51,243 nt of DNA from NCBI GenBank assembly GCA_023433705.1, contig JAEYUC010000050.1, positions 1 through 51,243 of the forward strand. The letters run 5' to 3'. Source of the DNA: Pseudomonadota bacterium. Lineage in GTDB: Bacteria; Pseudomonadota; Gammaproteobacteria; Steroidobacterales; Steroidobacteraceae. The notes below the pieces were generated by a model. It made no database searches. It had not been told where the DNA came from and saw nothing but the letters and a program-made list of their open reading frames with translations. Position 1 is the first letter of the stretch. Each line of letters starts with the position of its first letter. Of this stretch, positions 1 to 10,100 are shown one piece after another. A program made the position numbers and the translations under genes.

Positions 1-884
1 AACGCGTTCTCGCGCACGATCATCTTGCCGTTGAACGCCAGCTTGCCACGCTCGGTGGCGATGCCGCGAAACACTTCGCGCGTCGCGGTATCGGGCGCCG
101 CGTGTTCGATCTCCGCGAACGCATCGAGCGACTGCAGGCCGTTCGCGATGCTGGCCGCGATGAATTCGCAACGCGCCGCGCGGCCGGCGAGCTTGATGAA
201 CGCGGTGGAGCGCGCCGCGACGCCGCCCAGTGTGATGGAGCGGAAGCGGTAGTCGGCGTTTTCGCCGACTCGCGTGATCAGCGTGTCGAACACGCTCGCG
301 CCATCGGCGCAGTTCTGGACGCGGGTGTGATCGACCCTGGCGCCCGCGTTGAGCGCGATGTCGACCGCGGCATTCACGACGGAGTCGCGCGCATTGACGC
401 TCACGTGTCGCTCGATGAGCTTCAGCGACGAATTGCGGCCGGCATGGACCTGCAAACGTGGATAAGCGATGCCTTCCGAGGCGGGCGAGGCGGCCACGAA
501 GATCACTTCGACCGCGGACGATGAGTTCTCGTTCAGCGACAGGTGCATCACCTGTTTGCCGCGCGCCGCATTGGCGCGAGCGAGCGCGAAATCGACTCCC
601 TCGGAGGCCAGGTCCGCATCGAGGATTTCGGCGACCGCTCCGGCGCTGTGGTCGAGAATCGCAACCACGGGATCGCGCCGCTGTTCGGACAGCGCCGGCG
701 CGAAATGCCCGTCGATGAATACCCAGCGGGAAAAGCCGGGGATGGCCGGTGGCAGGGCGTCGGACGGAATGAGGGGACTCGCCGGCACGGCCTCGGGCCG
801 CGCCTTCGCGAACGCGCGCAGGTTGGCATACCGCCAGTTCTCGTCGCGGTTGTTGGGCAGGACGTTGGTCGCGGGCGCGGACAT
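1..884 (-). CDS. sufD: SufD, Fe-S cluster scaffold subunit (C-terminus outside window)
   Basis: SufD is a component of the SufBC2D scaffold on which Fe-S clusters are built in the cytosol. The reading frame opens with ATG at 884-882 and stays open to base 1, so about 294 residues are visible and the C-terminal part is missing. It begins MSAPATNVLPNNRDENWRYA, matching the family's N-terminal region with the typical N-W-x-Y-x-N-L element, and it continues into the repetitive beta-helix core (for example SLKLIERH and FRGIATERGKLAFNGKM). The start codon lies 1 nt beyond the sufC stop, so translation is probably coupled. The order sufB-sufC-sufD is the standard one. sufS and sufE or sufT would be expected further left. 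The assignment rests on manual translation and is secure. Confidence 0.93.
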   Translation of the reverse strand, partial: MSAPATNVLPNNRDENWRYANLRAFAKARPEAVPASPLIPSDALPPAIPGFSRWVFIDGHFAPALSEQRRDPVVAILDHSAGAVAEILDADLASEGVDFALARANAARGKQVMHLSLNENSSSAVEVIFVAASPASEGIAYPRLQVHAGRNSSLKLIERHVSVNARDSVVNAAVDIALNAGARVDHTRVQNCADGASVFDTLITRVGENADYRFRSITLGGVAARSTAFIKLAGRAARCEFIAASIANGLQSLDAFAEIEHAAPDTATREVFRGIATERGKLAFNGKMIVRENA

Positions 885-885
885 G

Positions 886-1632
886 TCAGGCGACCTCGAG
901 CACCCAGTCGTAACCGCGCTTCTCGAGCTCGCGCGCCAGGTCCTTGTCACCCGACTTCGCGATCCGGCCGCGCGCGAGCACGTGCACCTGGTCCGGGACG
1001 ATGTGATCGAGCAGGCGCTGGTAGTGCGTGATGAGCAGGACTCCGCGATCCGGCGCGCGCAGGCTGTTCACGCCTTTCGCGACGACCTTGAGCGCATCGA
1101 TGTCGAGTCCCGAATCCGTTTCATCCAGCACCGCGAGCGCGGGCTCGAGTACCAGCATCTGCAGGATCTCGTTGCGTTTCTTCTCGCCACCCGAGAATCC
1201 CTCGTTGACGCCGCGCGACAGGAAACTCTCGTCCATCTGCATGAGCTTCATCTTCGCGCGCACGAGCTGCAGGAATTCGTAGGCGTCGACCTCGGGATTG
1301 CCCTCGGCCTTGCGCTTGGCGTTGACCGCCGCCTTGAGCAGATAGACGTTGTTCACGCCCGGGATCTCGACCGGGTACTGGAAGCCGAGGAACACGCCGG
1401 CGCGCGCCCGCTCCTCGGTCGGCATCGCGAGCAGGTCGCGTCCCATGAATTCGACAGTGCCGCCGGTGATCTCGTAGCCGGGTCGGCCGGCGAGCACGTA
1501 GGCGAGAGTGCTCTTGCCGGAACCGTTCGGTCCCATGATGGCGTGCACTTCCCCGGCCTTCACTTCGAGCGAGAGGCCCTGCAGGACTTTTTTGCCACCA
1601 ACCGTGGCGGACAGATTCGAGATCTTCAGCAT
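886..1632 (-). CDS. sufC: SufC, Fe-S assembly ATPase
   Basis: This is the cytosolic ABC-type ATPase that drives conformational changes of the SufB-SufD scaffold during Fe-S cluster assembly. At 248 aa it has the family length. The Walker A motif GPNGSGKST is near residue 35, a SufC-type signature FSGGEKKRNEILQ near 147, and Walker B ending LDETDSGLD near 170. It lacks membrane segments. It follows sufB by 16 nt and is followed by sufD after 1 nt, so all three are on one transcript. Confidence 0.97.
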   Translation of the reverse strand: MLKISNLSATVGGKKVLQGLSLEVKAGEVHAIMGPNGSGKSTLAYVLAGRPGYEITGGTVEFMGRDLLAMPTEERARAGVFLGFQYPVEIPGVNNVYLLKAAVNAKRKAEGNPEVDAYEFLQLVRAKMKLMQMDESFLSRGVNEGFSGGEKKRNEILQMLVLEPALAVLDETDSGLDIDALKVVAKGVNSLRAPDRGVLLITHYQRLLDHIVPDQVHVLARGRIAKSGDKDLARELEKRGYDWVLEVA

Positions 1633-1648
1633 CGTTTCGTTTTCCGGA

Positions 1649-3105
<1,457 letters not shown>

Positions 3106-3109
<4 letters not shown>

Positions 3110-3576
3110 GGCGCTGCCTTCACGCGTCCCATGTATTTGAGCTCGCGCTCGATCGGCATATTGGGTGTCTTGTTGTCGAGGCCCGCGAGTTGCGCGAGCG
3201 AGATTTCACTGAGAGAACGCCGGATCGCGACGCTCAACTTCTGCCACGTCCGTCCGACGGAGCAGGTGTGTTCGATGCCGCATTGCCCACTGCCGGCGGA
3301 GCATTCGGTCAGTGCGATGGGACCTTCGAGCGCGTCGAGGATCGACGCTGCGCTGATCTGTTCGGGGTCGCGGGCGAGCTGGTATCCGCCGTGGGTGCCG
3401 CGCGTGGATATCACCAGGCCCGCGCGATGCATCTGCTTCAGAAGCTTGCTGACGGTCGGCGCCGCGATGCGGGTGCGCTCCGCGAGCGTGCTCGCGTTGA
3501 GCAGCCGCGAGCGGTCGGCGGCCAGGGTCGCCAGGATGACCGTCGCGTAGTCCGTCAGTTTGCCGATACGCAGCAT
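3106..3576 (-). CDS. Rrf2-family regulator of the suf operon
   Basis: This is a winged-helix Rrf2/IscR-type transcription regulator, 156 aa, the first gene of the suf operon. Residues 1-60 form the HTH (MLRIGKLTDYATVILATLA; TVSKLLKQMHRAGLVIS; GTHGGYQLAR). Three cysteines around residues 91-105 (C-x6-C-x5-C) are placed as the Fe-S ligands of the family, so it probably senses cluster status. It belongs with the gammaproteobacterial SUF-system Rrf2 regulators rather than IscR itself, since no isc genes are here. The position upstream of, and overlapping, sufB supports autoregulation. Its promoter region, about 150 nt, is shared with the divergent mlaF. Confidence 0.92.
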
Positions 3577-3622
3577 GGATGGTGTCCCACGGAAGGGTCT
3601 TAACAGGGCCGCTTCAAACTGG

Positions 3623-3634
3623 GACCATTTTAGT
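3623..3634 (-). promoter_or_regulatory. IscR/Rrf2-type operator core before the suf operon
   Basis: Read on the minus strand this is ACTAAAATGGTC, which fits the core of the E. coli type 1 IscR site (ACT-RWWWY-AGTC) at all but one position. The outer arms of that consensus are not conserved. It includes a TAAAAT that could serve as the -10 element of the suf operon promoter, about 47 nt from the regulator's ATG. Repression by the Rrf2 protein at this site is inferred. Confidence 0.35.
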
Positions 3635-3726
3635 ACGGATTCAACCGGGCAGAAAGCCGTAAGGGGCTGCTTTTGTTATCCTGCGCGGCCTTTCGAATTC
3701 AACGATCTGCACGAGGCGCTGGCCGC

Positions 3727-4584
3727 TTGAGCCCGAATTCCGCTGAAAACAGCAATGGATCGCCGGCGCCCGCCGGCGATGCCGTAATCGACGTCCATGA
3801 CGTGTGCTACGCCGTCGGCGGGCGCAAGATTTTCGATGGCCTCGACATCACCGCGCGCCGTGGCCGCATCACGGCTTTCATGGGTCCTTCCGGCACGGGC
3901 AAGACCACGCTCCTGCGGCTCATCACGGGCCAGGTGACCGCGCAGCGCGGCAGCGTGCGCGTGTTCGGCGACGAGGTCTCGACGATGTCGAGCCGCGAAT
4001 TGTTCGCGCTGCGCCGGCGCATGGGCATGTTGTTCCAGAACGGAGCGCTGCTGACCGATCTCGACGTCTACGAAAACGTCGCGTTCCCGGTGCGCGAACA
4101 CACGAAGCTTCCGGAACCCCTGGTGCGTCAGCTCGTGCTGACCAAGCTGCACGCGGTGGGCCTGCGCGGCGCCGCGAAGCTCATGCCGTCGGAGCTGTCG
4201 GGCGGCATGGCGCGGCGCGTCGCTCTCGCGCGCGCCATCGTCATGGATCCCGAGATCCTCATCTACGACGAGCCGTTCGTCGGGCTCGATCCGATCTCGA
4301 TGGGCGTGATCTGCCGCCTCATCAAGCAGATGAACGAGGCGCTCGGCATCACCAGCATCGTGGTTTCGCATGACGTGCACGAGCTCGCGAGCATTGCGCA
4401 CGACAGTTATCTGCTTTCGGGCGGCAGGGTGGTCGCGTCAGGCACGCCCGAGGAACTGGCGCGCAGCGAGCTTGCCGAAGTGAAGCAGTTCATGGGAGGT
4501 CTCGCGGATGGTCCGGTGCCGTTTCACTACCCAGCGTCCACGTACGAGGACGAGTTGTTAGGCCAGGCCGGAGAGTCGAAGTGA
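3727..4584 (+). CDS. mlaF: MlaF, ATPase of the phospholipid transporter
   Basis: MlaF is the cytosolic ABC ATPase of the MlaFEDB complex, which moves phospholipids between the inner membrane and the periplasmic carrier MlaC. It has Walker A GPSGTGKTT, Q-loop FQNGALLTDL, signature LSGGMARR and Walker B ILIYDEPFVGLD, followed by the switch histidine in VVSHD. I place the start at TTG 3727 because a GAGG lies 10 nt upstream and the protein then begins SPNSAENSNGS shortly before the ABC domain (285 aa). A TTG at 3673 would add 18 residues. The stop overlaps the mlaE GTG start. Confidence 0.95.
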   Translation: MSPNSAENSNGSPAPAGDAVIDVHDVCYAVGGRKIFDGLDITARRGRITAFMGPSGTGKTTLLRLITGQVTAQRGSVRVFGDEVSTMSSRELFALRRRMGMLFQNGALLTDLDVYENVAFPVREHTKLPEPLVRQLVLTKLHAVGLRGAAKLMPSELSGGMARRVALARAIVMDPEILIYDEPFVGLDPISMGVICRLIKQMNEALGITSIVVSHDVHELASIAHDSYLLSGGRVVASGTPEELARSELAEVKQFMGGLADGPVPFHYPASTYEDELLGQAGESK

Positions 4585-5357
4585 GCGCCGCCGCGGATTC
4601 ATTGCCGGTCGCCGCCGTGCGGCGGGTTGGCGCGGTGTCGCTGTTCCTGGTGCAGATCCTCGCGCGCATCCCGGCATCCCTGAAGCGTCCCGGGCTCATC
4701 GTTTCGCAGATCTACAACGCGGGCGCGCGTTCGCTCGTGATCATCATGTTGTCCGGCATGTTCGTCGGCATGGTGCTCGGGCTGCTCGGTTTCGATGTCT
4801 TCCAGCGATTCGGCTCCGAGGACTACGTCGGCGTGCTGGCCGCGCTCGGTAATCTCAAGGTGCTGGGACCGGTGCTGACCGCGCTGTTGTTCGCCGGCCG
4901 CGCGGGAACCGCGCTGACGTCCGAGATCGGGCTCATGAAATCCACCGAGCAGCTCACCGCGATGCAGATGATGGCCGTCGACCCGGTCCGCTACGTCGTG
5001 GTGCCGCGCTTCCTCGGCGGGTTCATCGCGATGCCGCTGCTCGCGGCCACGTTCACGGTGATCGCGCTGTACGGCGCGCAGCTCATCGGCGTGCAGCAGA
5101 TGGGCGTCGATCAGGGCGCGTACTGGTCGCAGACGCAGAACGCGGTCGACCTGGACGACGTCTGGGAAGGCATCGTGAAGAGTCTCGTGTTCGGTGTGGC
5201 CGTGAGCCTCGTCGCCGTCTACGAGGGATATCACGCGGTGCCTACGCCCGAAGGTGTCGGTCTCGCGACCACGCGCACCGTCGTCATCTCCTCCGTCCTC
5301 GTGCTGCTGCTGAACTACCTGCTCACGGCCGCCTTCCTGACTACGAACCAGATTTAG
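4581..5357 (+). CDS. mlaE: MlaE, permease of the phospholipid transporter
   Basis: MlaE is the inner-membrane permease of MlaFEDB. It is 258 aa with about five hydrophobic segments, and includes the MlaE-typical stretches LSGMFVGMVLGLLGFDVFQRFG, here split by the membrane, and ALLFAGRAGTALTSEIGLMK, a conserved coupling region. The C-terminus YEGYHAVPTPEGVGLATTR is also typical. The GTG start overlaps the mlaF stop by 4 nt (GTGA). Confidence 0.96.
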   Translation: MSAAADSLPVAAVRRVGAVSLFLVQILARIPASLKRPGLIVSQIYNAGARSLVIIMLSGMFVGMVLGLLGFDVFQRFGSEDYVGVLAALGNLKVLGPVLTALLFAGRAGTALTSEIGLMKSTEQLTAMQMMAVDPVRYVVVPRFLGGFIAMPLLAATFTVIALYGAQLIGVQQMGVDQGAYWSQTQNAVDLDDVWEGIVKSLVFGVAVSLVAVYEGYHAVPTPEGVGLATTRTVVISSVLVLLLNYLLTAAFLTTNQI

Positions 5358-5369
5358 TTACGGTATCCC

Positions 5370-5882
5370 ATGAAAAACACACGTTCGCTCGAGATCGGCA
5401 CCGGCCTGTTCGTACTGCTCGGATTCTTCGCGCTCGCGTTCCTCACGACGCAGCTCCCCGGTACGTCCCTCAGGCTCACGGGCGGCCCGTCGGGTTACGC
5501 GGTGACCGCGAAGTTCGACAACATCGGCGACCTCAAGCCGGGCTCTCCGGTCACGATGGCCGGCGTGAACATCGGCCGTGTCGAATCGATCCGCTTCGAC
5601 CCCAAGGACTACAAGGCCGCGGTCGTATTGCGTATCGAAAACCAATACTCCGAGATACCCGACGACAGCGACGCGAGCATCCAGACGGCGGGATTGCTGG
5701 GCGGTAAATACATCGGCATCAGCCCGGGCGGGTCGGAAACCTTCCTCAGGGACGGCGGTCAGATCGAGTTCACGCAATCGGCCATCGTGCTCGAGAGCCT
5801 GGTGAACAAGTTCTTCGCGAACATGGCGGAGAAGGGCTCGGGTGACACGCCGCCGCCCGCGGAAGAAGAGGAGAAGAAATGA
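5370..5882 (+). CDS. mlaD: MlaD, MCE-domain substrate-binding subunit
   Basis: MlaD anchors in the inner membrane and forms the periplasmic MCE ring that hands lipid to or from MlaC. There is one N-terminal membrane segment (LFVLLGFFALAFLTTQLPG), then the MCE domain from about residue 38 with FDNIGDLKPGSPVTMAGVNIG. The C-terminus is a short acidic, proline-containing tail (PPPAEEEEKK). At 170 aa the length is normal. It follows mlaE by 12 nt and its stop overlaps the mlaC ATG. Confidence 0.96.
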   Translation: MKNTRSLEIGTGLFVLLGFFALAFLTTQLPGTSLRLTGGPSGYAVTAKFDNIGDLKPGSPVTMAGVNIGRVESIRFDPKDYKAAVVLRIENQYSEIPDDSDASIQTAGLLGGKYIGISPGGSETFLRDGGQIEFTQSAIVLESLVNKFFANMAEKGSGDTPPPAEEEEKK

Positions 5883-6550
5883 TGCGATCGATGCAGAGAT
5901 TCGTTCAGGCAGGGTTCATCGTCGTCTTGTTAGGCGCGGGCGCCGCGTTCGCGGCCGACGCCGCCAAGCCCGCGCCGACTTCGGTCGACAACAGCGGTCC
6001 GAGCGAGCTCATCGAGAGCTCCGCGAACATCCTGCTGTCGGGCATCGATGCGCGCCGTGCCGAGTTCCGCAAGGATCCCACCGGCCTTTACAAGCTCGTC
6101 GAGGAAACGCTGCTGCCGAATTTCGACACGCCGTATGCCGCGCAGCTCGTGCTGGGCAAACACTGGCGCAACGCGACGCCCGAACAGCGCAAGCGTTTCG
6201 TCGAGGCGTTCTACAACTCGCTGCTCTACACCTACGGCGACGCGATGGTGGAATTCACCGGCGACCGCCTCAAGGTGTATCCGACCAAGGTCGAGCCCGA
6301 TGCCGAGCGCGCGACCGTGCGCACCGAGATCAAGCGTTCGAACGGCACCAAGGTCTCGGTCAACTACAACCTGCGCAAGGTCAACGGCCAGTGGAAGGCG
6401 TGGGACGTCGTCATCGACGGCATCAGCTATGTGAAGAGTTATCGCGAGGACTACGGCGCGGAGGTCGACCAGAAGGGTCTCGAGGCCGTGATCGCGAGGC
6501 TCGAAGCCAAGGCCGAGAGCGCCAAGGCCGCGAAGGCGAAGTCCGGCTGA
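5879..6550 (+). CDS. mlaC: MlaC, periplasmic phospholipid carrier
   Basis: MlaC ferries phospholipids across the periplasm between MlaA at the outer membrane and MlaFEDB. A signal peptide is visible (FIVVLLGAGAAFA, cleavage after about residue 25). The mature part has the family's helical then beta layout, for example LLPNFDTPYAAQLVLGKHWR and DVVIDGISYVKSYREDY. The 223-aa length fits. A second in-frame-like ATG at 5882 is out of frame, so the ATG overlapping mlaD is used. Confidence 0.95.
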   Translation: MMRSMQRFVQAGFIVVLLGAGAAFAADAAKPAPTSVDNSGPSELIESSANILLSGIDARRAEFRKDPTGLYKLVEETLLPNFDTPYAAQLVLGKHWRNATPEQRKRFVEAFYNSLLYTYGDAMVEFTGDRLKVYPTKVEPDAERATVRTEIKRSNGTKVSVNYNLRKVNGQWKAWDVVIDGISYVKSYREDYGAEVDQKGLEAVIARLEAKAESAKAAKAKSG

Positions 6551-6883
6551 ATGCTGGACGCCGCCTCGAACCAGTCGGAAAGTCTCGGCATCAGCGAGCC
6601 GAGCGCGGGGCGCGTCGTCGTGAATGGCGCGCTCACGTTCGCGACCGCGCGCGAGGCGCGTCAGCTCGGACTGCTTGTCCTCGAGGGTTCGCAATCCGAG
6701 CGCATCATCATCGATTGCAGTGGCGTGACCCGCGCGGACAGCGCGGGACTCGCCGTGCTCCTCGAATGGCTCGCCTGGGGCCGGCGCAAGTCGCGGCCCA
6801 TCCTGTTGCAGCGTCTGCCCGCGTCGATCGTCGCGATCGCGCGCATTTCCGAAGTCGACGGGCTGCTGTCAGGGAACGGCTGA
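6551..6883 (+). CDS. mlaB: MlaB, STAS-domain subunit
   Basis: MlaB is the small cytoplasmic STAS-domain protein that stabilises MlaF in the transporter. At 110 aa it is one STAS domain; VTRADSAGLAVLLEW holds the conserved Asp-Ser pair of the STAS loop. The ATG abuts the mlaC TGA without a spacer. Its end overlaps by 15 nt the convergent FMN-dehydrogenase gene, leaving no room for a terminator between the two operons. Confidence 0.9.
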   Translation: MLDAASNQSESLGISEPSAGRVVVNGALTFATAREARQLGLLVLEGSQSERIIIDCSGVTRADSAGLAVLLEWLAWGRRKSRPILLQRLPASIVAIARISEVDGLLSGNG

Positions 6884-8014
6884 AACCAGCACTTCCCGAT
6901 CGATCCTGCTCGCCTGCGTGGCGCCCGTCAGCGCCATCGATATCTCGAACTCACGCCGCAGGATTTCCAGGGCGATCGCAACGCCGCGTTCGCCGAGCGA
7001 CGCGAGACCGTACAGATAGCTGCGCCCGATGAGGCAGCCGCGGGCGCCGAGCGCGAGCGCTTTCAGCACGCTCTGTCCGCAGTGAATCCCGCCATCGAGC
7101 AACACTTCGCAGCGGCCGGCGGCTGCTTCGACGACGCGCGGCAGCGCGGCGATGGTCGACGGGGCGCCATCGAGCTGGCGTCCGCCGTGGTTCGAAACGA
7201 TCAGCGCATCGACGCCGGTCGCCGCGGCCTGTCGCGCATCGTCAGCATCGAGGATGCCCTTCAGCGCGAGCTTTCCGGGCCAGCGTTCGCGCAGCCACCC
7301 GATGTCTTTCCAGGAGAGTGTGTTTTCGAGCTGACTCCCCATCCACTCGGACAATTCCGCCGTGCCGCGCTCGGGGAAGAAAGTCGCGAGATTGCCGAAG
7401 GTGCGGCGCCGGCCGAGCATCACGTCGAAGAGCCAGCGCGGATGCGAGAGGAAATCGCGAATGCCCTGGAAAGTGAGGCGCGGCGGCACCGCGAGTCCGT
7501 TCTTGGGATCGCGGCGGCGCAGTGCCTGCAAGGGCAGGTCGAGCGTCAGCACGAGCACGCGGCAGCGCGCCGCGCGCGCGCGTGCCATCAGCGCCTCGGT
7601 GAACGAGCGGTCTCGCATGAAGTAGAGCTGGAACCACAAGGTGCCGGCGGTCGCGGCCCGCACGTCCTCGATGGAGCAGATGGACATGGTGCTGAGGCAG
7701 AACGGCACGCCGGCGGCATGCGCCGCGCGCGCGGCGCGGATCTCTCCGTCGCGGTGGAAAAGTCCGGTGAGTCCGGTGGGTGCGATCGCGAATGGCATGC
7801 GCCAGCGTTCGCCCAGCACCGTGGTCTCGAGCGACAGGGTCGAGACGTCGCGCATCACACGCTGGCGCAGCAGGAGCGCATCGAAGTCCGCGCGATTGCG
7901 CAGCAGTGTGTGTTCGTCGTACGAGCCGCGATCGATGTAGTCGAACAGCGCGCGCGGCAGGCGCCGTCGCGCGAGGGCGCGCAGATCCGCGATGGAATTG
8001 GGGTCAGCCCCCAT
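6869..8014 (-). CDS. FMN-dependent 2-hydroxyacid dehydrogenase (LldD/glycolate oxidase family)
   Basis: Members oxidise L-2-hydroxyacids such as L-lactate, glycolate or mandelate to 2-oxoacids through FMN. At 381 aa it is one TIM barrel. Landmarks are FDYIDRGSYDE near residue 24, the FMN-contact segments LSTMS and WFQLYF, a Lys in KGILD, and SNHGGRQLDGAPS near 283 with the catalytic His and substrate-binding Arg. The usual Arg in DGGI(R) is His here (DGGIHCG). It is the last gene of the mlaA-led run, 3 nt after the FAH-family gene. Given that neighbour, L-lactate or another hydroxyacid cleavage product is a reasonable substrate, but the exact one cannot be read from sequence. Confidence 0.88.
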   Translation of the reverse strand: MGADPNSIADLRALARRRLPRALFDYIDRGSYDEHTLLRNRADFDALLLRQRVMRDVSTLSLETTVLGERWRMPFAIAPTGLTGLFHRDGEIRAARAAHAAGVPFCLSTMSICSIEDVRAATAGTLWFQLYFMRDRSFTEALMARARAARCRVLVLTLDLPLQALRRRDPKNGLAVPPRLTFQGIRDFLSHPRWLFDVMLGRRRTFGNLATFFPERGTAELSEWMGSQLENTLSWKDIGWLRERWPGKLALKGILDADDARQAAATGVDALIVSNHGGRQLDGAPSTIAALPRVVEAAAGRCEVLLDGGIHCGQSVLKALALGARGCLIGRSYLYGLASLGERGVAIALEILRREFEISMALTGATQASRIDREVLVSAVP

Positions 8015-8017
8015 TTC

Positions 8018-8863
8018 TCATGCCTGCGCGACCACCTGGCGTTGCTGGCCCAGCTTCTCGATGCCGAGCTCCATCGTGTCGCCGACGTTCAGGAAAATCG
8101 GTTCGGGCTTGATGCCCATGCCGACGCCCGGCGGCGTGCCGGTCGTGATCACGTCGCCCGGATGCAGGCTCATGAACTGGCTCAGGTAACTCACGAGGAA
8201 CGCCGGCTTGAAGATCATCGTGCGCGTCGAGCCTTTCTGGCGGCGCACGCCGTTCACGTCGAGCCACATCGACAGGCTCGCGGGATCGCCGACTTCATCC
8301 GGCGTAACGAGCCAGGGGCCGATCGGGCCGAAGGTGTCGCAACCCTTGCCCTTGTCCCACTGGCCGCCGCGCTCGAGCTGGAACTGGCGCTCGGACAGGT
8401 CGTTGACCACGCAGTATCCGGCGATGTGCTTCGGCGCATCTGTCTCGCTCACGTAACGCGCCACGCTGCCGATCACGACGCCGAGCTCGACTTCCCAATC
8501 CATCTTGGTCGAGCCGCGCGGCTTCAGTACCGTGTCGTTCGGGCCGACGATGCAGCTCGTCGCCTTCATGAAGACGATGGGCTCGGACGGGAGCTTCGCG
8601 CCGGTTTCCGCCGCGTGATCGGCGTAGTTGAGTCCGATCGCGATGAACTTGCCGACCCCACCGACGCAGGCGCCGAGCCGCGCGCCGGCCGGCGCGCGCG
8701 GTAGTTTGGCCACGTCGAGCGCGCGCAACTTCGCGAGAGAATCGGGTGAGAGCTCGGCGCCCGCGACGTCCGGAATCGCGCCGGACAAGTCGGCGATCGC
8801 GCCATCAGCCAAGACGAGGCCGGGCCGCTCCGCGCCCGCGGAGCCGAATCGTACGAGTTTCAA
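8018..8863 (-). CDS. Fumarylacetoacetate-hydrolase-family protein, sugar-acid branch
   Basis: FAH-family enzymes cleave C-C bonds of 2,4-dioxoacids or act on related keto acids. The open frame runs to 9040, but that part is antisense-like, low-complexity sequence inside the upstream gene. I use TTG 8863, preceded by GGGAGG at 5 nt, giving 281 aa beginning KLVRFGSAGAERPG. The metal site is visible as MDWEVELGVVIG and a later Asp in VNDLSER. The pattern IGLNYADHAAETG is characteristic of the subgroup that includes 2,4-diketo-3-deoxy-L-fuconate / L-rhamnonate hydrolases, whose products are pyruvate and lactate. Substrate is inferred from family and context. Confidence 0.85.
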   Translation of the reverse strand: MKLVRFGSAGAERPGLVLADGAIADLSGAIPDVAGAELSPDSLAKLRALDVAKLPRAPAGARLGACVGGVGKFIAIGLNYADHAAETGAKLPSEPIVFMKATSCIVGPNDTVLKPRGSTKMDWEVELGVVIGSVARYVSETDAPKHIAGYCVVNDLSERQFQLERGGQWDKGKGCDTFGPIGPWLVTPDEVGDPASLSMWLDVNGVRRQKGSTRTMIFKPAFLVSYLSQFMSLHPGDVITTGTPPGVGMGIKPEPIFLNVGDTMELGIEKLGQQRQVVAQA

Positions 8864-8879
8864 TCGAGCCTCCCGCCGA

Positions 8880-10100
8880 TCAGGGCGCCGGCAGGCAAGC
8901 CGGTCCGATCGGTTCGAATTGTTTGTAAGTGAGGATGAATTCCTGGTGACCGAGCGCCTCGGATTTCGACGGACCGCCGGCCGCGACGCTCTGCACGAGG
9001 TCGAAGATCTCGCGACCCACTTCGTCGAGTTCCGCGCCATGCAGGATGCGACCCGCGTTCACGTCCATGTCGTCCGCCATGCGCTCGTAGGTGTCCGGAT
9101 TCGCGCATACCTTGATGACGGGCGAGATCGCGGAACCCACTACCGAGCCGCGGCCGGTGGTGAACAGTATGAGGTGCGAGCCGCAGGCGATGAGCTCGAC
9201 GATCTCCGCGTTGTCCGAGATGTTCGGGAAACCGAAGCGCGGCTCGCCGTCCGGCACGACGTCGAGCAGGTAGAGTCCGCCTCGCGGCGGCACGTCGCCC
9301 GGCTTGATCAGTCCGCTTATCGGCGAGGAGCCGGATTTCGAATACGCGCCCATGGATTTCTCTTCGAGCGTCGTGAGGCCGCCCTCGGCGTTGCCGGGCG
9401 CGAAGCTGCCGTAACCCATGATGCGGTAGTAGTTGGCCGCCTTCTCGACGCAGGCCTCGATCTCGCGTCCGAGTTCGGGCGTGATCGCGCGCGAAGCCAT
9501 GATGCGCTCGCAGCCGATGAGCTCGCCCGTTTCTTCGAAGATGCAGGCGGCGTCGTTCTCGATAAGCCAGTCGAAACAGCGGCCGACGGCCGGATTCGCC
9601 GTGATCCCGCTGGTGCCGTCCGAGCCGCCGCAGACGGTCCCGACCACGAGTTCGTTCAGCGCCATGGGCACGGTAGTTTGCTGCGCGAGCCGCGCGCGCA
9701 TCTTTTTCACTATCTCGAGGCCCGCGTTGAGCGTGCGCGTGGTGCCGCCCGCCTGCTGGATGACCAGCAAATCGACGGGCCGGCCGCTGGCCGCGATCGT
9801 GCGCCGCAGTTCCTCGCGGTTGAAGCTCTCGCAGCCCAGGGAAACGAGCAGCACCGCTCCCACGTTCGGGTGCGTGCACAGTCGTTTCATCATCTCGAGC
9901 GCGTACTTGTTCGGATAACAACCCGGAAAGCCGATGAGATGGACATCGTCGAAGCCCGAACGCTGCACGATCAGGCGCGACACGTGGTGGGCGCATTCGA
10001 CGAGGTAGGCGACCGCGACGACGTTGCGGATACCTTTGCGTCCGTCCTGTCGGGGATATCCGCGCATCGTCGCGCCGGCGGCTCGAGGATTGGCGTTCAT
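8880..10100 (-). CDS. UxaA-family dehydratase, large (catalytic) subunit
   Basis: This is the C-terminal catalytic module of altronate/galactarate-type dehydratases, 406 aa, without the SAF domain, which is encoded by the gene before it. Typical elements are GYPRQDGRKGIRN at the start, VSLGCESFN, VVGTVCGGSDGTSGITANPA and the GRGSVVGSAISPVIKVCAN region. The cysteines in these segments fit the metal/Fe-S site of the family. The split architecture also occurs in sulfolactate sulfo-lyase (SuyAB), so the substrate could be a sugar acid or sulfolactate. The downstream FAH and hydroxyacid dehydrogenase favour a sugar acid. Its ATG touches the stop of the small subunit. Confidence 0.88.
   Translation of the reverse strand: MNANPRAAGATMRGYPRQDGRKGIRNVVAVAYLVECAHHVSRLIVQRSGFDDVHLIGFPGCYPNKYALEMMKRLCTHPNVGAVLLVSLGCESFNREELRRTIAASGRPVDLLVIQQAGGTTRTLNAGLEIVKKMRARLAQQTTVPMALNELVVGTVCGGSDGTSGITANPAVGRCFDWLIENDAACIFEETGELIGCERIMASRAITPELGREIEACVEKAANYYRIMGYGSFAPGNAEGGLTTLEEKSMGAYSKSGSSPISGLIKPGDVPPRGGLYLLDVVPDGEPRFGFPNISDNAEIVELIACGSHLILFTTGRGSVVGSAISPVIKVCANPDTYERMADDMDVNAGRILHGAELDEVGREIFDLVQSVAAGGPSKSEALGHQEFILTYKQFEPIGPACLPAP

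Noticed and set aside
8864..9040. N-terminal extension of the FAH-family gene.
   Set aside because: It lies inside the upstream dehydratase gene, has low-complexity composition, and TTG 8863 has a good ribosome-binding site.
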